From Shewanella donghaensis (GTDB lineage Bacteria > Pseudomonadota > Gammaproteobacteria > Enterobacterales > Shewanellaceae): DNA of 64,000 nucleotides. Location: contig NZ_CP041783.1 in assembly GCF_007567505.1 (NCBI RefSeq), forward strand, positions 4,464,001-4,528,000. Direction: 5' to 3'. The stretch's first letter is position 1; every line of letters begins with the position of its first letter. This document shows positions 41,796 to 50,160 of this stretch, piece after piece. The position numbers and the translations under genes were made by a program. Under the pieces are notes generated by a model. It was not told the origin of the DNA. It did not search any database and worked only from the letters and a program-made list of their open reading frames with translations.

Positions 41796-43538
41796 ATGGT
41801 TAAGATATTTATTAGGCTATTTTATTGCTTGTCAATTTTTATTCTTGCTATATTTAATAGTGAGAAGCTTTGTGCTGATGAAATTGATGATAAATTAGAT
41901 AGCCTTGAGCAATCATTGGTGCAAAATGTTGTTCATTCAAATATTCAGCTTGATGAACTTTTAGCTATTTCCAGCCAATTTAATAGCAATCAACAAGTTA
42001 AACTCTATACACTAAAATCTATTTCCCACCTTTTATCCGGTCAATATAAAAAGACAATAATGCTGTTAGACAAAGCGTTATTATTTGAGCCAAATGACGA
42101 GCAACTAACCAAAATTTACAGTTATAAAATCACAGCAAGTATCGCATTAAAGCGTTATGGTGACGCTTTTGGCTTACTAGAAAAAAGCCTCGCTCGAGTT
42201 GAAACATTTGAAGATGATAATATCAAAATTAGTGCGTACGTCAGGCTAATGAATACCTATCTTGATTTAGAAGCATATGATGAGGTAACAAGGCTCAGTG
42301 AAATTGTTTTTGATTTAAACAAAGGTAAAGATGCGCAATCGCAATGTTATACCATGCTTTTATTTGCAGCTGCTCATTCATCATTAAATATAGAGCCTTA
42401 CGAAAAAAAATTACAATTGTATGACGATACCAAAAGTTATTGTAAGGCAAACAACTTGCCCTTAATTGAAGCAATGTCAATTAAAGGTAAAGGTGTTGTT
42501 GAATTTAAATTTGGCCGTTTTCAAACTGCAGAAGCATACCTTCTCTTGGCCTTGGAAGGTTACCAACCGTTTAAATTTGAGCTTGAAATTAACAATATTC
42601 ATGCCTTGCTGAGTGAAGTGTATTTTAATCTGCAAGATTACCAACAGGCAATTTTGTACGCTAACCTAGTAAACGAACTACCCAATGAACCTGTTAATTA
42701 TGAAGTTAAGGAACAGGCTTATAATGTGTTATCAATGATTGCCAGTAAACGTGGCCAATTTAAAGAAGCATATCAATATCAGGTTCAGGCACATGCGATT
42801 AGTGTTCAGTTAATCAATGATAAAAAAGTAAGAGAAACAGCTTATCAAATGGCTAAGTTTGATAGTGCTGAAAAAAGCCGTGAATTAAACAAACTGGTGC
42901 AAGATCATGAAATGGTAGCTAAACAGCGTAGCATTATGAATAACGAGAAAAGTTCTTCTTTTATGTTCTCCACTGTTTTAAGCGGAACCGTGGCTTTTTT
43001 AAGTTTGTTGCTTGCAACAGCCTGGATGCAAAGAAATCAGTTTAGAAAACAAGCTCAAGTGGATTCACTGACTGGGATTTTTAATCGTGGTACAGGGCAA
43101 GAGCAAGCCGAGAATGAATTTATTCAGGTACAAGCTCGAGGTGGGGAATATAGCGTCTTAGTGATGGATTTAGATTTCTTTAAAAATATTAATGACAGCT
43201 ATGGTCATGCAACAGGTGACTGGGTGTTGAAGAAGGTAGCCGAAATATTAACTACAGAGAGCCGAGATACTGATATCGTTTGCCGAATGGGCGGTGAAGA
43301 ATTTGCTATATTTATGCCATTTTTGCCGAAAGCTACAGCGGTAGAATTAGCGGAACGAATTCGCAGTGAAATAGAGTCGATGAACACGCGGTTTTCTGGA
43401 CATGAGTTTGCGGTGACTGCAAGTTTCGGTGTGAGTGAAATAACCTCAAATGATCTCAGTGTCGATCCACTACTTAAAAAGGCGGATGTGGAATTGTACC
43501 GTGCCAAATCTGAAGGGCGTAATAAAGTGTGTTCTTAA
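41796..43538 (+). CDS. Diguanylate cyclase with periplasmic TPR-like sensor
   Basis: A 580-residue protein. A signal sequence (about 1-28, ending LCADE) is followed by a 350-residue helical region with TPR-like repeats (for example YKKTIMLLDKALLFEPNDEQL, FGRFQTAEAYLLLALEGYQPF, YQQAILYANLVNELP). A membrane segment lies near residues 389-411 (FMFSTVLSGTVAFLSLLLATAW), then a GGDEF domain with active motif GGEEF (499-503) and an inhibitory RxxD site (490-493) five residues before it. It should make c-di-GMP. It starts 16 bp after the borosin precursor with no clear ribosome site, so it may share the transcript. Confidence 0.88.
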   Translation: MVKIFIRLFYCLSIFILAIFNSEKLCADEIDDKLDSLEQSLVQNVVHSNIQLDELLAISSQFNSNQQVKLYTLKSISHLLSGQYKKTIMLLDKALLFEPNDEQLTKIYSYKITASIALKRYGDAFGLLEKSLARVETFEDDNIKISAYVRLMNTYLDLEAYDEVTRLSEIVFDLNKGKDAQSQCYTMLLFAAAHSSLNIEPYEKKLQLYDDTKSYCKANNLPLIEAMSIKGKGVVEFKFGRFQTAEAYLLLALEGYQPFKFELEINNIHALLSEVYFNLQDYQQAILYANLVNELPNEPVNYEVKEQAYNVLSMIASKRGQFKEAYQYQVQAHAISVQLINDKKVRETAYQMAKFDSAEKSRELNKLVQDHEMVAKQRSIMNNEKSSSFMFSTVLSGTVAFLSLLLATAWMQRNQFRKQAQVDSLTGIFNRGTGQEQAENEFIQVQARGGEYSVLVMDLDFFKNINDSYGHATGDWVLKKVAEILTTESRDTDIVCRMGGEEFAIFMPFLPKATAVELAERIRSEIESMNTRFSGHEFAVTASFGVSEITSNDLSVDPLLKKADVELYRAKSEGRNKVCS

Positions 43539-43750
43539 TAACTCGGTAGGTACACTTAATCTGTTACAACCTCTCATAAGAAATTGCCCCTTACTGTGTA
43601 CAGCTTTACTTGACCACATCAGGCTTCTATTAGATCACTTTTCTCATTCTTGTACTTATCTGTTACATCTATCTAAAACTTCTATATAAAATCTATTGCT
43701 TCACTTATTGTTTCTTTGGCTTTAGGGAGCGTTTGAACATACTCATCAAC

Positions 43751-43780
43751 CTCAACCTCAACCTCAACCTCAACAGTAAG
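43751..43780. repeat. Hexanucleotide repeat (CTCAAC)5
   Basis: Five perfect head-to-tail copies of CTCAAC, preceded by a near copy. On the minus strand they read as Val-Glu pairs in an open frame. Copy number may vary by slippage. Confidence 0.9.
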
Positions 43781-44262
43781 CTTGCCGTATGGTCTACTCA
43801 ATCCTCTCAACGTTTAATTGCTTATTCCTAGTACTGCAAAGCGTCAATCACGGCGATGTGAGCTACCTATACTTAAATTCATCTTATAAAAACTAAAGTC
43901 ATCGTTGCGCACCACTTTCTTGAAGCCAACAGCCTGTTGAGTGATTAGTACAGTTCAACTGGCTAGTATATATAGTGATGATCAATCAGCCTGAACCCTA
44001 ATCTTCAACATAAATGACTCTCGACGCTTCAACATTGCTTTAGGTTCATTCTCTATTCGACTACTGCTAACAAAGGATTAGATTTTTCTGGGCGCTCCTT
44101 GGTGAGGTTTATCGCCCATGCCAGTCAAAAATATAAAAATTCGTGTTTTTATAACTTTTAATAAAATAAATATACTTTTTTTCAACTAAACCATGATTTT
44201 TTATGATGTTGATCGGGTTACATCGGTTCGCGCCTAGAGTAAATATTCTAAAGTGATAGTTG

Positions 44263-44300
44263 CGTTTACGTAAACGTAAGATTAAAACGTACGTTTTAAT
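44263..44300. promoter_or_regulatory. Two phased palindromes upstream of aceB
   Basis: CGTTTACGTAAACG (44263-44276) and ATTAAAACGTACGTTTTAAT (44281-44300) are both perfect palindromes. Their centres lie 21 bp apart, two helical turns. The second contains AAAAC-N4-GTTTT, close to the GAAAC-N4-GTTTC form of PsrA operators, and PsrA is known to govern fatty-acid and glyoxylate genes in some gammaproteobacteria. The site lies about 500 bp before aceB, rather far, so the target promoter is not certain. Confidence 0.5.
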
Positions 44301-44797
44301 TTGGGTTTGTATTGCAGTTAGTTAAGTTTATGATTTTAATGCGCTTACTTTCTTTACTCTTAGGTTAGTTCAAAACGAATGGTCGTTTCTACTTTAGTAT
44401 AGAGTGATAAAAATGATGTAAATATAATTATCCAATGTGTAATTTAATAACGCTTAAGTTTACTCTTTTGCCTCGTTGGTAAATTTGTAAGACAATTTAC
44501 CAATTAACATTTCGTTAAAAAGCATTTTTTGAATAGTACTCTTAAAATCATATACTTATAGTGCTATTTGTTTTGGTTTTACCAATTTACCTCACCTTCT
44601 CGCATCTGTTTTTTCAAGTTTAAAGCAGTTGCAAATGCAAACGTTTCTGGTTAGGTTTTAGTACGAAACAAACATTTGATGGTTAAAAAATAGTTGGTTT
44701 GTTTTAAGAGATGCGGAATCAGTTCTTTATTAAATAGAGAAACATTAAATTTCCATAACTCATCTTTTGAAACGAATTATCGCTTAAGGGGCTATAT

Positions 44798-46453
44798 ATG
44801 ACAGCAGAACAATTAGTGGCTAAATATGCTAAATCACAGCCAAGTGCTGCAACTGATTTACCTACAAGTGCAGAGCTTGCATTAATTGGCCCAGAGGTCC
44901 CTGGACAAGATGTTATTTTTAATGATGGTGCACTGTCATTACTTGCAAGTCTCTGTGGTGAGTTTGCACAAGAGGTTCCAGTATTACTTAAGCAGCGACA
45001 GTTAAAGCAGCAGCGTATAGATAATGGTGAGCTTCCAGACTTCTTACCTGAAACTCGTGCAATTCGAGATGGTGAATGGTCCGTTAGAGGTATCCCGGAA
45101 GACCTTACCGACCGCAGAGTTGAAATTACAGGTCCTGTCGACCGTAAAATGATTATTAATGCTTTGAATGCGAACGTGAAAGTGTTCATGGCAGATTTTG
45201 AAGATTCACTGGCTCCTAGCTGGGAGAAAGTTGTTCAAGGACAAATAAACTTACGTGATGCGGTTCGAGGTGATATTAGCTTCACTGCAGAAACCACAGG
45301 TAAGCATTACAGTTTAGATGAAGATCCTGCAGTACTTATTTGCCGAGTTCGTGGATTACACCTTAAAGAAAAACATGTTGAGTTTAAAGGCGAGTCTATT
45401 CCTGGTGGGCTTTTCGATTTTGCGATGTATTTCTACCATAACTACCACCAATTACTCGCTAATGGCAGTGGACCTTACTTTTATCTTCCTAAGCTTGAAA
45501 GTCATGTTGAAGCACGCTGGTGGGCAAAAGTGTTTGCATTCGTTGAAGAACGTTTTTGCTTAAAACCTGGCACGATTAAATGTACCTGCCTTATTGAAAC
45601 ATTGCCTGCAGTGTTCGAAATGGACGAGATTTTATATGAATTACGTTCAAATATTGTGGCATTAAATTGTGGTCGCTGGGATTACATCTTTAGCTATATC
45701 AAAACCTTAAATAAGCATGCTGATCGAGTATTACCAGATCGCCAAGCTGTCACCATGGATACGCCATTTCTCAGTGCATATTCAAGACTGTTAGTTAAAA
45801 CATGTCACAGACGTGGTGCGCTAGCTATGGGCGGTATGGCGGCACTTATTCCAGCTAAAACAGCGGAAGATAACGAAAAGATTTTGCAAAAAGTGAAAGG
45901 GGATAAAGAGCTTGAAGCCCGCAATGGCCATGATGGTACATGGGTTGCTCATCCTGGACTCGCTGATACTGCAATGTCCATATTCAATGATTATATCGGC
46001 GCTGGTACTAACCAACTACATATTACTCGTGATGTTGATGCGCCTATTTTAGCTGCAGAGTTACTAACACCTTGTGACGGTGAGCGCACAGAAGAAGGCA
46101 TGCGTTTAAACATTCGTATCGCAGTGCAATATATCGAAGCATGGATACAAGGTAATGGTTGCGTTCCTATCTATGGATTGATGGAAGATGCAGCTACCGC
46201 AGAAATCTCTAGAACATCTATTTGGCAATGGATTCAACATGAAAAGTCATTATCAAATGGCAAGTTAGTCACTAAAGACTTGTTTAAGTCAATGTTAGTT
46301 GAGGAATTAGTTAACGTTGAAAATGAATTAGGAAAAGAAAGATTTACACAAGGTCAATTTACAAAAGCGGCGAGATTATTTGAAGACATTACGACTTCTG
46401 ATGAGCTGGTCGACTTCTTAACATTGCCAGGGTATGAGTTATTAACAGCCTAA
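44798..46453 (+). CDS. aceB: Malate synthase A
   Basis: A 551-residue enzyme joining glyoxylate and acetyl-CoA to malate, the second step of the glyoxylate shunt. Family marks include KVFMADFEDSLAPSWEKVVQGQINL, LICRVRGLHLKEKH, LPKLESHVEARWW, IKCTCLIETLPAVFEMDEILYEL, NCGRWDYIFSYIK and MGGMAALIPAK. Length is close to E. coli AceB (533). AAGGGG precedes the ATG. The partner gene aceA should follow but is only a remnant at 46548-46753, so this copy may serve another glyoxylate source, or a second isocitrate lyase lies elsewhere. Confidence 0.97.
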   Translation: MTAEQLVAKYAKSQPSAATDLPTSAELALIGPEVPGQDVIFNDGALSLLASLCGEFAQEVPVLLKQRQLKQQRIDNGELPDFLPETRAIRDGEWSVRGIPEDLTDRRVEITGPVDRKMIINALNANVKVFMADFEDSLAPSWEKVVQGQINLRDAVRGDISFTAETTGKHYSLDEDPAVLICRVRGLHLKEKHVEFKGESIPGGLFDFAMYFYHNYHQLLANGSGPYFYLPKLESHVEARWWAKVFAFVEERFCLKPGTIKCTCLIETLPAVFEMDEILYELRSNIVALNCGRWDYIFSYIKTLNKHADRVLPDRQAVTMDTPFLSAYSRLLVKTCHRRGALAMGGMAALIPAKTAEDNEKILQKVKGDKELEARNGHDGTWVAHPGLADTAMSIFNDYIGAGTNQLHITRDVDAPILAAELLTPCDGERTEEGMRLNIRIAVQYIEAWIQGNGCVPIYGLMEDAATAEISRTSIWQWIQHEKSLSNGKLVTKDLFKSMLVEELVNVENELGKERFTQGQFTKAARLFEDITTSDELVDFLTLPGYELLTA

Positions 46454-46547
46454 AGCGAAGTTGAGTCACAAGTACTTTTACATATTTACAGTTTAAAATT
46501 AACGCTTGGTATTGCATTAGGGTTTTATTGATACCGACTAATTAACC

Positions 46548-46753
46548 TATGACTATGCTCGTGGTGAAGGTTTGAAGCACTACGTTGAGAAAGTACAAGA
46601 AGTTGAATTTAAAGCGGCTGAGAAAGGTTATATATTCATGTCGCATCAACAAGAAGTGGGCACAGGTTTCTTTGATAAATCACGACCTGTATTTAAGGCG
46701 GTAATTCTTCAGTAACGGCATTGACTGCTTCTACCAAAGAAGAACAGTTTTAA
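46548..46753 (+). pseudogene. aceA: Remnant of isocitrate lyase aceA (3' end only)
   Basis: The plus strand reads DYARGEGLKHYVEKVQEV, then EKGYIFMSHQQEVGTGFFDK, plainly the C-terminus of isocitrate lyase. After FDK the frame is lost; in another frame GNSSVTALTASTKEEQF and a stop at 46751-46753 give the family's normal C-terminal end. So only about 65 codons of the gene survive, with a frameshift, and the roughly 370 N-terminal codons are gone. The gap between the aceB stop and the remnant is 94 bp. A terminator-like hairpin follows at 46796. This is a deletion product. Confidence 0.9.
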
Positions 46754-46795
46754 CCTCACTTTTGTAACAGTTGAGCTGCTTTGCAGCTGATGTCC

Positions 46796-46832
46796 CCCGA
46801 TGTAGCTCACCTACAGGTTCCATCGGGTTTTT
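46796..46832 (+). terminator. Probable former aceBA terminator
   Basis: Outer stem CCCGATG/CATCGGG encloses an inner GTAG/CTAC pairing and is followed by TTTTTA. It lies 43 bp after the stop of the aceA remnant. Confidence 0.6.
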
Positions 46833-46928
46833 ATCCAGTATTTTGAATTTTAGTGCGAGCTAGTTGTCGTTCTTAATGCGAGGATTTTTACTTCCTACCC
46901 AGTAAGTTTTCAACCAATCGCTTGTGTT

Positions 46929-46953
46929 GCGGCTCTTCGGAGCCGTTTTTTTT
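46929..46953 (+). terminator. Rho-independent terminator with UUCG loop
   Basis: Stem CGGCTC/GAGCCG closed by a TTCG tetraloop and followed by nine T. It lies 80 bp before the HDOD gene. Confidence 0.88.
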
Positions 46954-47028
46954 TGCAAAAAAATAGCGTGAGTTGTTAGTAAAACGTTATAGTAATAAAA
47001 GTGTCTTATATACCTAATTGAGAACGTC

Positions 47029-48492
47029 TTGAAGCCGCAATTACCTATAACAAAAGGCGTTGATTACTGGACTAAGCGTATTAGTGATCAAGAAATGCCT
47101 GCTCTATGTTCTACTATTCGAGATTTAGAGAAACTCGCCAAAGATGATGTTTCTTCACTCGCCTCTCTAGGCCGCAGTGTCATGCATGATAATGCGCTGA
47201 CGACTCGAATTTTAAGGGTGGCCAATAGCGCCACATATAACAAGGGCACCAGCCATGTCAGTACGGTTAGCAGAGCTGCCGTTATGCTGGGTTTTGATAC
47301 CATTCGTAATATTTGTATTACAGCCAAACTCCTTACTAGTTTACTGGAAAGTCACAATCTTTCAGAGTCAGTTTATCAACGTCTGATTAAATTGATGGCA
47401 CACTCATTTCAAGCTGCGATGATTTCGCGATTAATGTTGAAGGATTACGATGAAGCGTTGCGTGAAGAAGTGTTTATTGCGGCGCTATTGTACCGCATTG
47501 GTGAAAGTGCATTTTGGAGTATAGGCGGTCATACCGTTGAACCGCTTGATCAAGCTTTACAACAATGCGATTCCCTTACTGCAGAAAAAGCAATAGTTAG
47601 GGAGCAATTGGGAACCTCTTTTAACCAGCTAACGTTAAATATTGCTAGAGCTTGGGGGCTTGGGGATGTACTTACCACATCACTCTCGCACCCTGATGAG
47701 CGTATGCCTGAAATTCGCAGCATTTATTTATCCAATCAGATTACTGATGCGCTTGCACAAGAGCATGTTGATGTTGATAGCCTTAATGATTTATTGGTTT
47801 CTGCAGCCGAAATTCAAGGGGTAAGTTTAGCCCAATATAAACACCTACTATCACGGTGTGCTGATGCAACGGTTAAGTTGGCAGAAGCTTACGGCGCAAA
47901 AGTGTTAGTTAATTATCTACCTGAAACCGCTGCGATTATAAAAAACCTCGATGAGCCTGAGCAGCCTGCGGTATATCGGGAAACGGATCTCATAACATTG
48001 CTTAAAAAGTTACGAGAATTAACTGAGCACGCAATTAAAAAGGCTGACTTTAATCAAGTCGTGCAAACCACATTGGACGGCATATTAGAGGGCGTGGGTG
48101 TAGATCGTTGCGCTGTTATGTTGTTATCGCCCAATCGTAAGTTACTTTCGCCTAGAATCGTTATAGGTGATGGCGCTGAGCGGTTTAAGCAACAGCTTTT
48201 GGTTGAAATGAGTGGCTCACAAAATCCATTTCTAGACTGTATTGAAACCAAACAGTCAGAATGGGTTCAAACGTTAAAATCTCATCAACTGGGATACTTG
48301 CAAGGTGAGTATGATTTTAATCAGTTGGCGCATGGATTTATTATTGCGCCGATTGTTGTCAATAATAAAGTGATAGGCTTGTTCTATGCCGATAAACACT
48401 CATCTGAACGAAACTTTACTCAACAAGACTTTGATAGCGTTAATCATTTAACTCAGCTTGCGAATTTATGCTTTGGTTTGACGGTAAGTTAA
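47029..48492 (+). CDS. HDOD domain protein with C-terminal GAF domain
   Basis: A 487-residue cytosolic protein. The HDOD domain covers about residues 15-220, with MPALCSTIRDLEKLAKDDVSSLASLGRSVMHDNALTTRILRVANS and HSFQAAMISRLML; the HD catalytic pair is not evident, as usual for HDOD. A GAF-like domain follows at about 325-485 (GVGVDRCAVMLLSPNRKLLSPRIVIGDG, FIIAPIVVNNKVIGLFYADK). The start is TTG at 47029, since the family begins right here and no better codon is present; GAGA precedes it. HDOD proteins act in signalling networks without known enzymatic activity. Confidence 0.87.
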   Translation: MKPQLPITKGVDYWTKRISDQEMPALCSTIRDLEKLAKDDVSSLASLGRSVMHDNALTTRILRVANSATYNKGTSHVSTVSRAAVMLGFDTIRNICITAKLLTSLLESHNLSESVYQRLIKLMAHSFQAAMISRLMLKDYDEALREEVFIAALLYRIGESAFWSIGGHTVEPLDQALQQCDSLTAEKAIVREQLGTSFNQLTLNIARAWGLGDVLTTSLSHPDERMPEIRSIYLSNQITDALAQEHVDVDSLNDLLVSAAEIQGVSLAQYKHLLSRCADATVKLAEAYGAKVLVNYLPETAAIIKNLDEPEQPAVYRETDLITLLKKLRELTEHAIKKADFNQVVQTTLDGILEGVGVDRCAVMLLSPNRKLLSPRIVIGDGAERFKQQLLVEMSGSQNPFLDCIETKQSEWVQTLKSHQLGYLQGEYDFNQLAHGFIIAPIVVNNKVIGLFYADKHSSERNFTQQDFDSVNHLTQLANLCFGLTVS

Positions 48493-48539
48493 TTTGGGTG
48501 ATTGAATTTATGTACTTTAAACATGTAAGGAGCAACATT

Positions 48540-49454
48540 GTGCAACAAAGTGTTGAAATGGATAAATCGAAAAAGGTGTCTTTGATAGACTTGTTTGTTG
48601 CTGTGATATTTACATGCTTAATTTGCTATTCAACGAGCTTATTAGCCAATGAGGTAATTGAAACTGAAACGCCTTTACCTGCATCATCAATAGCTCCTGC
48701 ATCATCAATAGCTCCTGCCTCATCAATAGCACCAGGATCACTTACTGTTTTCGATAGTGAAAGGCAGCGCCATATACCTGTTGAGTTATATTTACCTCCG
48801 GTAACCGCTAATTGCTCTAGTGAATCTCAATGCAAAGTTGCAATATTAAGTTCAGGTTATGGCTTACTTCACACTGACTATGGGTTTATTGCTAATGAAC
48901 TCCAGCAAAGTGGATATTTAGTCATTGCCATACGTCATGAGTTGCCAGGTGATCCTGCGCTTTCTGTTACTGGTGATTTATATCAAACACGCGCCGAAAA
49001 CTGGCAAAGAGGAGCAGAAACACTTGAGTTCGTGCATGAATATTTTAAAGCCGCAAAAGAGCTAAAAAATCTCATTGTTGCTCAATTCAATTTTAATGAT
49101 GTTACCTTGATAGGCCATTCAAACGGTGGTGATATTTCTGCTTGGCTTGCAAATAACCAAGACGAAGACAATGGTTATATTACTCGTATCATCACCTTAG
49201 ATCATCGTCGTGTCCCTTTGCCAAGAGATGAAAATATTAGCGTGTTATCAATTAGAGCAAGTGACTTTCCTGCTGATCAGGGTGTGCTACCTAATAAGGC
49301 CGAACAAACACTTTTAGGGCATTGTGTTATTACCATTGCGAATGCAAAGCATAATGACATGTCCGACTATGGTCCTCGGTGGCTTAAAGAGGCTATACAA
49401 AAGATAATAAATACTGAGCTCAATGCCCAAATTAAACAGGCCAACTGTGATTAA
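48540..49454 (+). CDS. Exported alpha/beta hydrolase
   Basis: A 304-residue protein. The start GTG at 48540 is chosen because AAGGAG lies seven bases upstream. A hydrophobic segment near residues 17-35 (LFVAVIFTCLICYSTSLLA) is a signal peptide or anchor. The mature N-terminus carries three copies of the hexapeptide PASSIA, from an 18-bp DNA repeat. The hydrolase core has AILSSGYGLLHTDYGFIANEL, IAIRHELPGD, the nucleophile elbow GHSNGG, and a late His in NAKHNDMSD. Substrate is unknown. The first bases of the longer frame overlap the HDOD gene, but this part is unlikely to be translated. Confidence 0.75.
   Translation: MQQSVEMDKSKKVSLIDLFVAVIFTCLICYSTSLLANEVIETETPLPASSIAPASSIAPASSIAPGSLTVFDSERQRHIPVELYLPPVTANCSSESQCKVAILSSGYGLLHTDYGFIANELQQSGYLVIAIRHELPGDPALSVTGDLYQTRAENWQRGAETLEFVHEYFKAAKELKNLIVAQFNFNDVTLIGHSNGGDISAWLANNQDEDNGYITRIITLDHRRVPLPRDENISVLSIRASDFPADQGVLPNKAEQTLLGHCVITIANAKHNDMSDYGPRWLKEAIQKIINTELNAQIKQANCD
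48678..48731 (+). repeat. Tandem 18-bp repeat, three copies, in a coding region
   Basis: Three head-to-tail copies, the first two identical and the third with two changes, encode PASSIA each time. It is in frame, so copy number could change linker length without breaking the gene. Confidence 0.9.
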
Positions 49455-49536
49455 CTGGCTTGAGGTAATCTACTGGCAGGTATTAAACTGAAAGTTCAAC
49501 GTCATTGAAAGGGGGGTTGAAAATAACTTAGTTAAG

Positions 49537-50016
49537 TTATTTATCCGCGCCGATTAACAGGGCCACGGCTTTAGCGTTCTCGTTTGGTACTGCGATACTT
49601 AAATGATATTGAACAATCTTCCAACCATTATCTGTGAGTTGCAGCGCTCCTGTTCCACGACATAATCCATAACTGGCACTTTCAAGTAATTCATCAAAAA
49701 CGATGGTGTTATCAAACTGCAGTAATTCTCGTGAAGTTACCTCGTAATGCCAACCATCAGTCGGTCTGGCATAACCTTCAAATTGCTGCATATCCCAACG
49801 CTCACTGGCATCTGTTCCTAGGAAAACAGCTTGTTGATCATAAAGAGAGAAATAGCCGTCCCAGTTAGCTTCACTGGCATCTTGGTGCAATTGATCAAGT
49901 AAGGTATCAGCTTGTCGCTTTGACTCGTCTGAGATGCTGTCTTGAGCTGATACTTGAATCGAAGACATGACCCATAAACTGCTGGTTAATAAAAATGTCA
50001 GAATCGCTTTATGCAT
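49537..50016 (-). CDS. Secreted NTF2-like / DUF4440-type protein
   Basis: A 159-residue protein with a signal peptide (about 1-24, ending VSAQ). The mature part, with ADTLLDQLHQDASEANWDGYFSLYDQQAVFLGTDASERWDMQQFEGY and GTGALQLTDNGWKIVQYHLSIAVPNE, is typical of the SnoaL-like nuclear transport factor 2 group. AAGGAA precedes the ATG. It is convergent with the alpha/beta hydrolase. No specific function is known. Confidence 0.78.
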   Translation of the reverse strand: MHKAILTFLLTSSLWVMSSIQVSAQDSISDESKRQADTLLDQLHQDASEANWDGYFSLYDQQAVFLGTDASERWDMQQFEGYARPTDGWHYEVTSRELLQFDNTIVFDELLESASYGLCRGTGALQLTDNGWKIVQYHLSIAVPNENAKAVALLIGADK

Positions 50017-50160
50017 GAAAATTCCTTGTGTAATGATTTCTGCTTTAAATGCCGAAAATGGTTAATAAATTTATTGATGCTAAAGCGGCTAACTGTAATA
50101 AGAATCTTGTAATTAGACGCTTGTAACTATGAACTTATATCTAGGCGCTTAGCGCCAATT

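Larger units (their letters stand above)
43539..44797. other. Long gene-free region upstream of aceB
   Basis: No intact gene was recognised in 1.26 kb. It contains a hexamer repeat at 43751-43780, a minus-strand open frame 43682-43813 without a start codon that reads VEVEVEVEVDEYVQTLPK across the repeat, and paired palindromes at 44263-44300. GGTAAATTTG/CAATTTACC at 44479-44502 is another imperfect inverted repeat. The first half looks like decayed coding sequence and the second half is regulatory DNA for aceB. Confidence 0.45.

Noticed and set aside
43205..43507. A 100-codon minus-strand frame opposite the GGDEF domain
   Set aside because: It lies fully opposite the conserved GGEEF coding region and has no recognisable features.
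43751..43780. A short CRISPR-like array
   Set aside because: The unit is a 6-bp simple repeat without spacers, and no cas genes are present.
44719..45189. A 156-codon open frame on the minus strand over the start of aceB
   Set aside because: It is antisense to well-conserved malate synthase codons, has Ser/Arg-rich low-quality translation and no ribosome site.
46548..46753. A small functional gene encoding an AceA-like peptide
   Set aside because: It matches only the extreme C-terminus of isocitrate lyase, has no start or ribosome site in register and is frameshifted before the conserved end.
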